From Dermacentor variabilis (lineage: Eukaryota; Arthropoda; Arachnida; Ixodida; Ixodidae), in assembly GCF_050947875.1 (NCBI RefSeq), contig NW_027460394.1, positions 1 to 64,000 of the forward strand: a stretch of 64,000 nt of DNA, read 5' to 3'. Every line of letters starts with the position of its first letter. The first letter of the stretch is position 1. Position numbers and translations under genes: made by a program. The notes beneath the pieces were generated by a model that was given only the letters and a program-made list of their open reading frames with translations, did not search any database and was not told the DNA's origin. Positions 10,601 through 24,400 of the stretch are shown piece by piece.

Positions 10601-13600
10601 TCCATGTGCGGATGTTAAAAAGAGCAGCATCGGCATGCTTTTCACGTCGTTTGGTAGAAATCCACGCGCGCGTACTGCCAAAAGCACCATTTGCATGCAT
10701 ATCGTGTGGTTTTGCAGAAAACTGCGTCCGCGTCTACCAAAAGATGCATGCGCATGCTTAAAACGCGTTTTGGCACAAATCCATGTGCGGGTGCTAAAAA
10801 GAGCAGCATCGGCATGCTTTTCACGTCGTTTGGTAGAAATCCACGCGCGCGTTCTGCCAAAAGCACCATTTGCATGCCTATCGTGTGGTTTTGCAGAAAG
10901 CTGCGTCCGCGTCTACCAAAAGATGCATGCGCATGCTAAAACGCGTTTTGGCACAAATCCATGTGCGGGTGCTAAAAAGAGCAGCATCGGCATGCTTTTC
11001 ACGTCGTTTGGTAGAAATCCACGCGCGCGTTCTGCCAAAGCACCATTTGCATGCCTATCGTGTGGTTTTGCAGAAAACTGCGTCCGCGTCTACCAAAAGA
11101 TGCATGCGCATGCATAAAACGCGTTTTGGCACAAATCCATGTGCGGGTGCTAAAAAGAGCAGCATCGGCATGCTTTTCACGTCGTTTGGTAGAAATCCAC
11201 GCGCGCGTTCTGCCAAAAGCACCATTTGCATGCATATCGTGTGGTTTTGCAGAAAACTGCGTCCGCGTCTACCAAAAGATGCATGCGCATGCTAAAAACG
11301 CGTTTTGGCACAAATCCATGTGCGGATGTTAAAAAGAGCAGCATCGGCATGCTTTTCACGTCGTTTGGTAGAAATCCACGCGCGCGTTCTGCCAAAAGCA
11401 CCATTTGCATGCATATCGTGTGGTTTTGCAGAAAACTGCGTCCGCGTCTACCAAAAGATGCATGCGCATGCTAAAAACGCCTTTTGGCACAAATCCATGT
11501 GCGGGTGCTAAAAAGAGCAGCATCGGCATGCTTTTCACGTCGTTTGGTAGAAATCCACGCGCGCGTTCTGCCAAAAGCACCATTTGCATGCCTATCGTGT
11601 GGTTTTGCAGAAAACTGCGTCCGCGTCTACCAAAAGATGCATGCGCATGCTTAAAACGCGCTTTGGCACAAATCCATGTGCGGGTGCTAAAAAGAGCAGC
11701 ATCGGCATGCTTTTCACGTCGTTTGGTAGAAATCCACGCGCGCGTTCTGCCAAAAGCACCATTTGCATGCCTATCGTGTGGTTTTGCACAAAACTGCGTC
11801 CGCGTCTACCAAAAGATGCATGCGCATGCTTAAAACGCGTTTTGGCACAAATCCATGTGCGGGTGCTAAAAAGAGCAGCATCGGCATGCTTTTCACGTCG
11901 TTTGGTAGAAATCCACGCGCGCGTTCTGCCAAAAGCACCATTTGCATGCATATCGTGTGGTTTTGCAGAAAACTGCGTCCGCGTCTACCAAAAGATGCAT
12001 GCGCATGCTAAAAACGCGTTTTGGCACAAATCCATGTGCGGATGTTAAAAAGAGCAGCATCGACATGCTTTTCACGTCGTTTGGTAGAAATCCACGCGCG
12101 CGTTCTGCCAAAAGCACCATTTGCATGCATATCGTGTGGTTTTGCAGAAAACTGCGTCCGCGTCTACCAAAAGATGCATGCGCATGCTTAAAACGCGTTT
12201 TGGCACAAATCCATGTGCGGGTGCTAAAAAGAGCAGCATCGGCATGCTTTTCACGTCGTTTGGTAGAAATCCACACGCGCGTTCTGCCAAAAGCACCATT
12301 TGGATGCCTATTGTGTGGTTTTGCAGAAAACTGCGTCCGCGTCTACCAAAAGATGCATGCGCATGCTTAAAACGCGCTTTGGCACAAATCCATGTGCGGA
12401 TGTTAAAAAGAGCAGCATCGGCATGCTTTTCACGTCGTTTGGTAGAAATCCACGCGCGCGTTCTGCCAAAAGCACCATTTGCATGCATATCGTGTGGTTT
12501 TGCAGAAAACTGCGTCCGCGTCTACCAAAAGATGCATGCGCATGCTTAAAACGCGCTTTGGCACAAATCCATGTGCGGATGTTAAAAGGAGCAGCATCGG
12601 TATGCTTTTCACGTTGTTTGGTAGAAATCCACGCGCGCGTTCTGCCAAAAGCACCATTTGCATGCCTATCGTGTGGTTTTGCAGAAAACTGCGTCCGCGT
12701 CTACCAAAAGATGCATGCGCATGCTTAAAACGCGCTTTGGCACAAATCCATGTGCGGATGCTAAAAAGAGCAGCATCGGCATGCTTTTCACGTCGTTTGG
12801 TAGAAATCCACGCGCGCGTTCTGCCAAAAGCACGATTTGCATGCATATCGTGTGGTTTTGCAGAAAACTGCGTCCGCGTCTACCAAAACATGCATGCGCA
12901 TGCTAAAAACGCGTTTTGGCACAAATCCATGTGCGGATGTTAAAAAGAGCAGCATCGGCATGCTTTTCACGTCGTTTGGTAGAAATCCACGCGCGCGTTC
13001 TGCCAAAAGCACCATTTGCATGCATATCGTGTGGTTTTGCAGAAAACTGCGTCCGCGTCTACCAAAAGATGCATGCGCATGCTTAAAACGCGTTTTGGCA
13101 CAAATCCATGTGCGGGTGCTAAAAAGAGCAGCATCGGCATGCTTTTCACGTCGTTTGGTAGAAATCCACACGCGCGTTCTGCCAAAAGCACCATTTGCAT
13201 GCCTATTGTGTGGTTTTGCAGAAAACTGCGTCCGCGTCTACCAAAAGATGCATGCGCATGCTTAAAACGCGCTTTGGCACAAATCCATGTGCGGATGTTA
13301 AAAAGAGCAGCATCGGCATGCTTTTCACGTCGTTTGGTAGAAATCCACGCGCGCGTTCTGCCAAAAGCACCATTTGCATGCATATCGTGTGGTTTTGCAG
13401 AAAACTGCGTCCGCGTCTACCAAAAGATGCGTGCGCATGCTTAAAACGCGCTTTGGCACAAATCCATGTGCGGATGTTAAAAAGAGTAGCATCGGCATGC
13501 TTTTCACGTTGTTTGGTAGAAATCCACGCGCGCGTTCTGCCAAAAGCACCATTTGCATGCCTATCGTGTGGTTTTGCAGAAAACTGCGTCCGCGTCTACC

Positions 13601-13899
13601 AAAAGATGCATGCGCATGCTTAAAACGCGCTTTGGCACAAATCCATGTGCGGGTGCTAAAAAGAGCAGCATCGGCATGCTTTTCACGTCGTTTGGTAGAA
13701 ATTCACGCGCGCGTTCTGCCAAAAGCACCATTTGCATGCCTATCGTGTGGTTTTGCAGAAAACTGCGTCCGCGTCTACCAAAAGATGCATGCGCAAGCTT
13801 AAAACGCGCTTTGGCACAAATCCATGTGCGGATGTTAAAAAGAGCAGCATCGGCATGCTTTTCACGTCGTTTGGTAGAAATCCACGCGCGCGTTCTGCC

Positions 13900-16800
13900 A
13901 AAGCACCATTTGCATGCATATCGTGTGGTTTTGCAGAAAACTGCGTCCGCGTCTACCAAAAGATGCATGCGCATGCATAAAACGCGTTTTGGCACAAATC
14001 ATGTGCGGGTGCTAAAAAGAGCAGCATCGGCATGCTTTTCACGTCGTTTGGTAGAAATCCACGCGCGCGTTCTGCCAAAAGCACCATTTGCATGCATATC
14101 GTGTGGTTTTGCAGAAAACTGCGTCCGCGTCTACCAAAAGATGCATGCGCATGCTTAAAACGCGTTTTGGCACAAATCCATGTGCGGGTGCTAAAAAGAG
14201 CTGCATCGGCATGCTTTTCACGTCGTTTGGTAGAAATCCACGCGCGCGTTCTGCCAAAAGCACCATTTGCATGCATATCGTGTGGTTTTGCAGAAAACTG
14301 CGTCCGCGTCTACCAAAAGATGCATGCGCATGCTAAAAACGCGTTTTGGCACAAATCCATGTGCGGATGTTAAAAAGAGCAGCATCGGCATGCTTTTCAC
14401 GTCGTTTGGTAGAAATCCACGCGCGCGTTCTTCCAAAAGCACCATTTGCATGCATATCGTGTGGTTTTGCAGAAAACTGCGTCCGCGTCTACCAAAAGAT
14501 GCATGCGCATGCTTAAAACGCGTTTTGGCACAAATCCATGTGCGGGTGCTAAAAAGAGCAGCATCGGCATGCTTTTCACGTCGTTTGGTAGAAATCCACG
14601 CGCGCGTTCTGCCAAAAGCACCATTTGCATGCCTATCGTGTGGTTTTGCAGAAAACTGCGTCCGCGTCTACCAAAAGATGCATGCGCATGCTAAAAACGC
14701 GTTTTGGCACAAATCCATGTGCGGGTGCTAAAAAGAGCAGCATCGGCATGCTTTTCACGTCGTTTGGTAGAAATCCACGCGCGCGTTCTGCCAAAAGCAC
14801 CATTCGCATGCCTATCGTGTGGTTTTGCAGAAAACTGCGTCCGCGTCTACCAAAAGATGCATGCGCATGCTTAAAACGCGTTTTGCACAAATCCATGTGC
14901 GGATGTTAAAAAGAGCAGCATCGGCATGCTTTTCACGTCGTTTGGTAGAAATCCACACGCGCGTTCTGCCAAAAGCACCATTTGCATGCCTATTGTGTGC
15001 TTTTGCAGAAAACTGCGTCCGCGTCTACCAAAAGATGCATGCGCATGCTTAAAACGCGCTTTGGCACAAATCCATGTGCGGATGTTAAAAAGAGCAGCAT
15101 CGGCATGCTTTTCACGTCGTTTGGTAGAAATCCACGCGCGCGTTCTGCCAAAAGCACCATTTGCATGCATATCGTGTGGTTTTGCAGAAAACTGCGTCCG
15201 CGTCTACCAAAAGATGCATGCGCATGCTTAAAACGCGCTTTGGCACAAATCCATGTGCGGATGTTAAAAAGAGTAGCATCGGCATGCTTTTCACGTTGTT
15301 TGGTAGAAATCCACGCGCGCGTTCTGCCAAAAGCACCATTTGCATGCCTATCGTGTGGTTTTGCAGAAAACTGCGTCCGCGTCTACCAAAAGATGCATGC
15401 GCCATGCTTAAAACGCGTTTTGGCACAAATCCATGTGCGGGTGCTAAAAAGAGCAGCATCGGCATGCTTTTCACGTCGTTTGGTAGAAATCCACGCGCGC
15501 GTTCTGCCAAAAGCACGATTTGCATGCATATCGTGTGGTTTTGCAGAAAACTGCGTCCGCGTCTACCAAAAGATGCATGCGCATGCTAAAAACGCGTTTT
15601 GGCACAAATCCATGTGCGGATGTTAAAAGAGCAGCATCGGCATGCTTTTCACGTCGTTTGGTAGAAATCCACGCGCGCGTTCTGCCAAAAGCACCATTTG
15701 CATGCATATCGTGTGGTTTTGCAGAAAACTGCGTCCGCGTCTACCAAAAGATGCATGCGCATGCTTAAAACGCGTTTTGGCACAAATCTATGTGCGGGTG
15801 CTAAAAAGAGCAGCATCGGCATGCTTTCACGTCGTTTGGTAGAAATCCACGCGCGCGTTCTGCCAAAAGCACCATTTGCATGCCTATCGTGTGGTTTTGC
15901 AGAAAACTGCGTCCGCGTCTACCAAAAGATGCATGCGCATGCTAAAAACGCGTTTTGGCACAAATCCATGTGCGGGTGCTAAAAGAGCAGCATCGGCATG
16001 CTTTTCACGTCGTTTGGTAGAAATCCACGCGCGCGTTCTGCCAAAAGCACCATTTGCATGCCTATCGTGTGGTTTTGCAGAAAACTGCGTCCGCGTCTAC
16101 CAAAAGATGCATGCGCATGCTAAAAAAACGCGTTTTGGCACAATCCATGTGCGGATGTTAAAAAGAGCAGCATCGGCATGCTTTTCACGTCGTTTGGTAG
16201 TAATCCACGCGCGCGTTCTGCCAAAAGCAGCATTTGCATGCATATCGTGTGGTTTTGCAGAAAACTGCGTCCGCGTCTACCAAAAGATGCATGCGCATGC
16301 TTAAAACGCGTTTTGGCACAAATCCATGTGCGGGTGCTAAAAAGAGCAGCATCGCATGCTTTTCACGTCGTTTGGTAGAAATCCACACGCGCGTTCTGCC
16401 AAAAGCACCATTTGGATGCCTATTGTGTGGTTTTGCAGAAAACTGCGTCCGCGTCTACCAAAAGATGCATGCGCATGCTTAAAACGCGCTTTGGCACAAA
16501 TCCATGTGCGGATGTTAAAAAGAGCAGCATCGGCATGCTTTTCACGTCGTTTGGTAGAAATCCACGCGCGCGTTCTGCCAAAAGCACCATTTGCATGCAT
16601 ATCGTGTGGTTTTGCAGAAAACTGCGTCCGCGTCTACCAAAAGATGCATGCGCATGCTTAAAACGCGCTTTGGCACAAATCCATGTGCGGATGTTAAAAG
16701 GAGCAGCATCGGTATGCTTTTCACGTTGTTTGGTAGAAATCCACGTGCGCGTTCTGCCAAAAGCACCATTTGCATGCCTATCGTGTGGTTTTGCAGAAAA

Positions 16801-17120
16801 ACTGCGTCCGCGTCTACCAAAAGATGCATGCGCATGCTAAAAACGCGTTTTGGCACAAATCCATGTGCGGGTGCTAAAAAGAGCAGCATCGGCATGCTTT
16901 TCACGTTGTTTGGTAGAAATCCACGCGCGCGTTCTGCCAAAAGCACCATTTGCTGCCTATCGTGTGGTTTTGCAGGAAACTGCGTCCGCGTCTACCAAAA
17001 GATGCATGCGCATGCTTAAAACGCGCTTTGGCACAAATCCATGTGCGGATGCTAAAAAGAGCAGCATCGGCATGCTTTTCACGTCGTTTGGTAGAAATCC
17101 ACGCGCGCGTTCTGCAAAAG
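13900..17120 (+). repeat. Indel-rich array segment II
   Basis: A second cluster of off-length monomers lies here. Examples are GCCAAAGC near 13900, CAAATCATG near 13998, GTTTTGCAC near 14881, GCGCCATGC near 15401 (+1), TAAAAGAGC near 15626 and 15980, CATGCTTTCACG near 15821, CTAAAAAAACG near 16122 (+2), GCACAATCC near 16141, CATCGCATGC near 16352, GAAAAACTG near 16798 (+1), TTGCTGCC at 16950 and TCTGCAAAAGC near 17112. By contrast, the array from about 17.2 kb to the right edge holds few indels. The GTTTTGCAC deletion is shared with a copy near 25080, so at least some of these are inherited, not errors. Confidence 0.7.
16838..17015 (+). repeat. 178-bp marker monomer with TTGCTGCC and CAGGAAACT
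   Basis: This is the first of eleven monomers in which TTGCATGCC has lost one A to become TTGCTGCC, and the following GCAGAAAACT reads GCAGGAAACT. The two changes always occur together. The sites are near 16950, 22318, 32520, 34668, 35742, 39321, 45406, 47015, 51846, 55067 and 57751. Most are preceded by a monomer carrying AAAAGGAGCAGCATCGG followed by TATGC. The deletion removes the GCATGC at the end of unit B. It is a clean lineage tag for one higher-order cassette. Confidence 0.85.
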
Positions 17121-17144
17121 CACGATTTGCATGCATATCGTGTG

Positions 17145-20100
17145 GTTTTGCAGAAAACTGCGTCCGCGTCTACCAAAAGATGCATGCGCATGCTAAAAAC
17201 GCGTTTTGGCACAAATCCATGTGCGGATGTTAAAAAGAGCAGCATCGGCATGCTTTTCACGTCGTTTGGTAGAAATCCACGCGCGCGTTCTGCCAAAAGC
17301 ACCATTTGCATGCATATCGTGTGGTTTTGCAGAAAACTGCGTCCGCGTCTACCAAAAGATGCATGCGCATGCTTAAAACGCGTTTTGGCACAAATCCATG
17401 TGCGGGTGCTAAAAAGAGCAGCATCGGCATGCTTTTCACGTCGTTTGGTAGAAATCCACACGCGCGTTCTGCCAAAAGCACCATTTGCATGCCTATTGTG
17501 TGGTTTTGCAGAAAACTGCGTCCGCGTCTATCAAAAGATGCATGCGCATGCTTAAAACGCGCTTTGGCACAAATCCATGTGCGGATGTTTAAAAGAGCAG
17601 CATCGGCATGCTTTTCACGTCGTTTGGTAGAAATCCACGCGCGCGTTCTGAAAAAAGCACCATTTGCATGCATATCGTGTGGTTTTGCAGAAAACTGCGT
17701 CCGCGTCTACCAAAAGATGCATGCGCATGCTTAAAACGCGGTTTGGCACAAATCCATGTGCGGATGTTAAAAAGAGTAGCATCGGCATGCTTTTCACGTT
17801 GTTTGGTAGAAATCCACGCGCGCGTTCTGCCAAAAGCACCATTTGCATGCCTATCGTGTGGTTTTGCAGAAAACTGCGTCCGCGTCTACCAAAAGATGCA
17901 TGCGCATGCTTAAAACGCGCTTTGGCACAAATCCATGTGCGGGTGCTAAAAAGAGCAGCATCGGCATGCTTTTCACGTCGTTTGGTAGAAATCCACGCGC
18001 GCGTTCTGCCAAAAGCACGATTTGCATGCATATCGTGTGGTTTTGCAGAAAACTGCGTCCGCGTCTACCAAAAGATGCATGCGCATGCTTAAAACGCGTT
18101 TTGGCACAAATCCATGTGCGGGTGCTAAAAAGAGCAGCATCGGCATGCTTTTCACGTCGTTTGGTAGAAATCCACGCGCGCGTTCTGCCAAAAGCACCAT
18201 TTGCATGCATATCGTGTGGTTTTGCAGAAAACTGCGTCCGCGTCTACCAAAAGATGCATGCGCATGCTAAAAACGCGTTTTGGCACAAATCCATGTGCGG
18301 ATGTTAAAAAGAGCAGCATCGGCATGCTTTTCACGTCGTTTGGTAGAAATCCACGCGCGCGTTCTGCCAAAAGCACCATTTGCATGCATATCGTGTGGTT
18401 TTGCAGAAAACTGCGTCCGCGTCTACCAAAAGATGCATGCGCATGCATAAAACGCGTTTTGGCACAAATCCATGTGCGGATGTTAAAAAGAGCAGCATCG
18501 GCATGCTTTTCACGTCGTTTGGTAGAAATCCACGCGCGCGTTCTGCCAAAAGCACCATTTGCATGCCTATCGTGTGGTTTTGCAGAAAACTGCGTCCGCG
18601 TCTACCAAAAGATGCATGCGCATGCTTAAAACGCGTTTTGGCACAAATCCATGTGCGGGTGCTAAAAAGAGCAGCATCGGCATGCTTTTCACGTCGTTTG
18701 GTAGAAATCCACGCGCGCGTTCTGCCAAAAGCACGATTTGCATGCATATCGTGTGGTTTTGCAGAAAACTGCGTCCGCGTCTACCAAAAGATGCATGCGC
18801 ATGCTAAAAACGCGTTTTGGCACAAATCCATGTGCGGATGTTAAAAAGAGCAGCATCGGCATGCTTTTCACGTCGTTTGGTAGAAATCCACGCGCGCGTT
18901 CTGCCAAAAGCACCATTTGCATGCATATCGTGTGGTTTTGCAGAAAACTGCGTCCGCGTCTACCAAAAGATGCATGCGCATGCTTAAAACGCGTTTTGGC
19001 ACAAATCCATGTGCGGGTGCTAAAAAGAGCAGCATCGGCATGCTTTTCACGTCGTTGGGTAGAAATCCACGCGCGCGTTCTGCCAAAAGCACCATTTGCA
19101 TGCCTATCGTGTGGTTTTGCAGAAAACTGCGTCCGCGTCTACCAAAAGATGCATGCGCATGCTAAAAACGCGTTTTGGCACAAATCCATGTGCGGGTGCT
19201 AAAAAGAGCAGCATCGGCATGCTTTTCACGTCGTTTGGTAGAAATCCACGCGCGCGTTCTGCCAAAAGCACCATTTGCATGCCTATCGTGTGGTTTTGCA
19301 GAAAACTGCGTCCGCGTCTACCAAAAGATGCATGCGCATGCTAAAAACGCGTTTTGGCACAAATCCATGTGCGGATGTTAAAAAGAGCAGCATCGGCATG
19401 CTTTTCACGTCGTTTGGTAGAAATCCACGCGCGCGTTCTGCCAAAAGCACCATTTGCATGCATATCGTGTGGTTTTGCAGAAAACTGCGTCCGCGTCTAC
19501 CAAAAGATGCATGCGCATGCTTAAAACGCGTTTTGGCACAAATCCATGTGCGGGTGCTAAAAAGAGCAGCATCGGCATGCTTTTCACGTCGTTTGGTAGA
19601 AATCCACACGCGCGTTCTGCCAAAAGCACCATTTGCATGCCTATTGTGTGGTTTTGCAGAAAACTGCGTCCGCGTCTATCAAAAGATGCATGCGCATGCT
19701 TAAAACGCGCTTTGGCACAAATCCATGTGCGGATGTTTAAAAGAGCAGCATCGGCATGCTTTTCACGTCGTTTGGTAGAAATCCACGCGCGCGTTCTGCC
19801 AAAAGCACCATTTGCATGCATATCGTGTGGTTTTGCAGAAAACTGCGTCCGCGTCTACCAAAAGATGCATGCGCATGCTTAAAACGCGCTTTGGCACAAA
19901 TCCATGTGCGGATGTTAAAAAGAGTAGCATCGGCATGCTTTTCACGTTGTTTGGTAGAAATCCACGCGCGCGTTCTGCCAAAAGCACCATTTGCATGCCT
20001 ATCGTGTGGTTTTGCAGAAAACTGCGTCCGCGTCTACCAAAAGATGCATGCGCATGCTTAAAACGCGCTTTGGCACAAATCCATGTGCGGGTGCTAAAAA

Positions 20101-21487
20101 GAGCAGCATCGGCATGCTTTTCACGTCGTTTGGTAGAAATCCACGCGCGCGTTCTGCCAAAAGCACCATTTGCATGCCTATCGTGTGGTTTTGCAGAAAA
20201 CTGCGTCCGCGTCTACCAAAAGATGCATGCGCATGCTTAAAACGCGTTTTGGCACAAATCCATGTGCGGGTGCTAAAAAGAGCAGCATCGGCATGCTTTT
20301 CACGTCGTTTGGTAGAAATCCACGCGCGCGTTCTGCCAAAAGCACCATTTGCATGCATATCGTGTGGTTTTGCAGAAAACTGCGTCCGCGTCTACCAAAA
20401 GATGCATGCGCATGCTAAAAACGCGTTTTGGCACAAATCCATGTGCGGATGTTAAAAAGAGCAGCATCGGCATGCTTTTCACGTCGTTTGGTAGAAATCC
20501 ACGCGCGCGTTCTGCCAAAAGCACCATTTGCATGCATATCGTGTGGTTTTGCAGAAAACTGCGTCCGCGTCTACCAAAAGATGCATGCGCATGCATAAAA
20601 CGCGTTTTGGCACAAATCCATGTGCGGATGTTAAAAAGAGCAGCATCGGCATGCTTTTCACGTCGTTTGGTAGAAATCCACGCGCGCGTTCTGCCAAAAG
20701 CACCATTTGCATGCCTATCGTGTGGTTTTGCAGAAAACTGCGTCCGCGTCTACCAAAAGATGCATGCGCATGCTTAAAACGCGTTTTGGCACAAATCCAT
20801 GTGCGGGTGCTAAAAAGAGCAGCATCGGCATGCTTTTCACGTCGTTTGGTAGAAATCCACGCGCGCGTTCTGCCAAAAGCACGATTTGCATGCATATCGT
20901 GTGGTTTTGCAGAAAACTGCGTCCGCGTCTACCAAAAGATGCATGCGCATGCTAAAAACGCGTTTTGGCACAAATCCATGTGCGGATGTTAAAAAGAGCA
21001 GCATCGGCATGCTTTTCACGTCGTTTGGTAGAAATCCACGCGCGCGTTCTGCCAAAAGCACCATTTGCATGCATATCGTGTGGTTTTGCAGAAAACTGCG
21101 TCCGCGTCTACCAAAAGATGCATGCGCATGCTTAAAACGCGTTTTGGCACAAATCCATGTGCGGGTGCTAAAAAGAGCAGCATCGGCATGCTTTTCACGT
21201 CGTTGGGTAGAAATCCACGCGCGCGTTCTGCCAAAAGCACCATTTGCATGCCTATCGTGTGGTTTTGCAGAAAACTGCGTCCGCGTCTACCAAAAGATGC
21301 ATGCGCATGCTAAAAACGCGTTTTGGCACAAATCCATGTGCGGGTGCTAAAAAGAGCAGCATCGGCATGCTTTTCACGTCGTTTGGTAGAAATCCACGCG
21401 CGCGTTCTGCCAAAAGCACCATTTGCATGCCTATCGTGTGGTTTTGCAGAAAACTGCGTCCGCGTCTACCAAAAGATGCATGCGCAT
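17145..21487 (+). repeat. 12-monomer higher-order repeat, two tandem copies (2,148-bp period)
   Basis: About 17145-19339 matches 19293-21487 at an offset of exactly 2,148 bases (12 x 179), with the same order of monomer types. Shared private markers include CTATCAAAAG near 17528 and 19676, GGATGTTTAAAAG near 17583 and 19731, and CGTTGGGTAG near 19053 and 21201. I noticed about five differences over some 2.2 kb, such as CTGAAAAAAGC near 17648 against CTGCCAAAAGC, and GCGGTTTGG near 17739 against GCGCTTTGG. A further partial copy of the marked part lies near 22600-23560, so the family has at least three members. Confidence 0.85.
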
Positions 21488-24400
21488 GCTTAAAACGCGT
21501 TTTGGCACAAATCCATGTGCGGATGTTAAAAAGAGCAGCATCGGCATGCTTTTCACGTCGTTTGGTAGAAATCCACGCGCGCGTTCTGCCAAAAGCACGA
21601 TTTGCATGCATATCGTGTGGTTTTGCAGAAAACTGCGTCCGCGTCTACCAAAAGATGCATGCGCATGCTAAAAACGCGTTTTGGCACAAATCCATGTGCG
21701 GATGTTAAAAAGAGCAGCATCGGCATGCTTTTCACGTCGTTTGGTAGAAATCCACGCGCGCGTTCTGCCAAAAGCACCATTTGCATGCATATCGTGTGGT
21801 TTTGCAGAAAACTGCGTCCGCGTCTACCAAAAGATGCATGCGCATGCTTAAAACGCGTTTTGGCACAAATCCATGTGCGGGTGCTAAAAAGAGCAGCATC
21901 GGCATGCTTTTCACGTCGTTTGGTAGAAATCCACGCGCGCGTTCTGCCAAAAGCACCATTTGCATGCATATCGTGTGGTTTTGCAGAAAACTGCGTCCGC
22001 GTCTACCAAAAGATGCATGCGCATGCTTAAAACGCGCTTTGGCACAAATCCATGTGCGGATGTTAAAAGGAGCAGCATCGGTATGCTTTTCACGTTGTTT
22101 GGTAGAAATCCACGCGCGCGTTCTGCCAAAAGCACCATTTGCATGCCTATCGTGTGGTTTTGCAGAAAACTGCGTCCGCGTCTACCAAAAGATGCATGCG
22201 CATGCTAAAAACGCGTTTTGGCACAAATCCATGTGCGGGTGCTAAAAAGAGCAGCATCGGCATGCTTTTCACGTTGTTTGGTAGAAATCCACGCGCGCGT
22301 TCTGCCAAAAGCACCATTTGCTGCCTATCGTGTGGTTTTGCAGGAAACTGCGTCCGCGTCTACCAAAAGATGCATGCGCATGCTTAAAACGCGCTTTGGC
22401 ACAAATCCATGTGCGGATGCTAAAAAGAGCAGCATCGGCATGCTTTTCACGTCGTTTGGTAGAAATCCACGCGCGCGTTCTGCCAAAAGCACGATTTGCA
22501 TGCATATCGTGTGGTTTTGCAGAAAACTGCGTCCGCGTCTACCAAAAGATGCATGCGCATGCTAAAAACGCGTTTTGGCACAAATCCATGTGCGGATGTT
22601 AAAAAGAGCAGCATCGGCATGCTTTTCACGTCGTTTGGTAGAAATCCACGCGCGCGTTCTGCCAAAAGCACCATTTGCATGCATATCGTGTGGTTTTGCA
22701 GAAAACTGCGTCCGCGTCTACCAAAAGATGCATGCGCATGCTTAAAACGCGTTTTGGCACAAATCCATGTGCGGGTGCTAAAAAGAGCAGCATCGGCATG
22801 CTTTTCACGTCGTTTGGTAGAAATCCACACGCGCGTTCTGCCAAAAGCACCATTTGCATGCCTATTGTGTGGTTTTGCAGAAAACTGCGTCCGCGTCTAT
22901 CAAAAGATGCATGCGCATGCTTAAAACGCGCTTTGGCACAAATCCATGTGCGGATGTTTAAAAGAGCAGCATCGGCATGCTTTTCACGTCGTTTGGTAGA
23001 AATCCACGCGCGCGTTCTGCCAAAAGCACCATTTGCATGCATATCGTGTGGTTTTGCAGAAAACTGCGTCCGCGTCTACCAAAAGATGCATGCGCATGCT
23101 TAAAACGCGCTTTGGCACAAATCCATGTGCGGATGTTAAAAAGAGTAGCATCGGCATGCTTTTCACGTTGTTTGGTAGAAATCCACGCGCGCGTTCTGCC
23201 AAAAGCACCATTTGCATGCCTATCGTGTGGTTTTGCAGAAAACTGCGTCCGCGTCTACCAAAAGATGCATGCGCATGCTTAAAACGCGCTTTGGCACAAA
23301 TCCATGTGCGGGTGCTAAAAAGAGCAGCATCGGCATGCTTTTCACGTCGTTTGGTAGAAATCCACGCGCGCGTTCTGCCAAAAGCACCATTTGCATGCCT
23401 ATCGTGTGGTTTTGCAGAAAACTGCGTCCGCGTCTACCAAAAGATGCATGCGCATGCTTAAAACGCGTTTTGGCACAAATCCATGTGCGGGTGCTAAAAA
23501 GAGCAGCATCGGCATGCTTTTCACGTCGTTTGGTAGAAATCCACGCGCGCGTTCTGCCAAAAGCACGATTTGCATGCATATCGTGTGGTTTTGCAGAAAA
23601 CTGCGTCCGCGTCTACCAAAAGATGCATGCGCATGCTTAAAACGCGTTTTGGCACAAATCCATGTGCGGGTGCTAAAAAGAGCAGCATCGGCATGCTTTT
23701 CACGTCGTTTGGTAGAAATCCACGCGCGCGTTCTGCCAAAAGCACCATTTGCATGCATATCGTGTGGTTTTGCAGAAAACTGCGTCCGCGTCTACCAAAA
23801 GATGCATGCGCATGCTAAAAACGCGTTTTGGCACAAATCCATGTGCGGATGTTAAAAAGAGCAGCATCGGCATGCTTTTCACGTCGTTTGGTAGAAATCC
23901 ACGCGCGCGTTCTGCCAAAAGCACCATTTGCATGCATATCGTGTGGTTTTGCAGAAAACTGCGTCCGCGTCTACCAAAAGATGCATGCGCATGCATAAAA
24001 CGCGTTTTGGCACAAATCCATGTGCGGATGTTAAAAAGAGCAGCATCGGCATGCTTTTCACGTCGTTTGGTAGAAATCCACGCGCGCATTCTGCCAAAAG
24101 CACCATTTGCATGCCTATCGTGTGGTTTTGCAGAAAACTGCGTCCGCGTCTACCAAAAGATGCATGCGCATGCTTAAAACGCGTTTTGGCACAAATCCAT
24201 GTGCGGGTGCTAAAAAGAGCAGCATCGGCATGCTTTTCACGTCGTTTGGTAGAAATCCACGCGCGCGTTCTGCCAAAAGCACGATTTGCATGCATATCGT
24301 GTGGTTTTGCAGAAAACTGCGTCCGCGTCTACCAAAAGATGCATGCGCATGCTAAAAACGCGTTTTGGCACAAATCCATGTGCGGATGTTAAAAAGAGCA

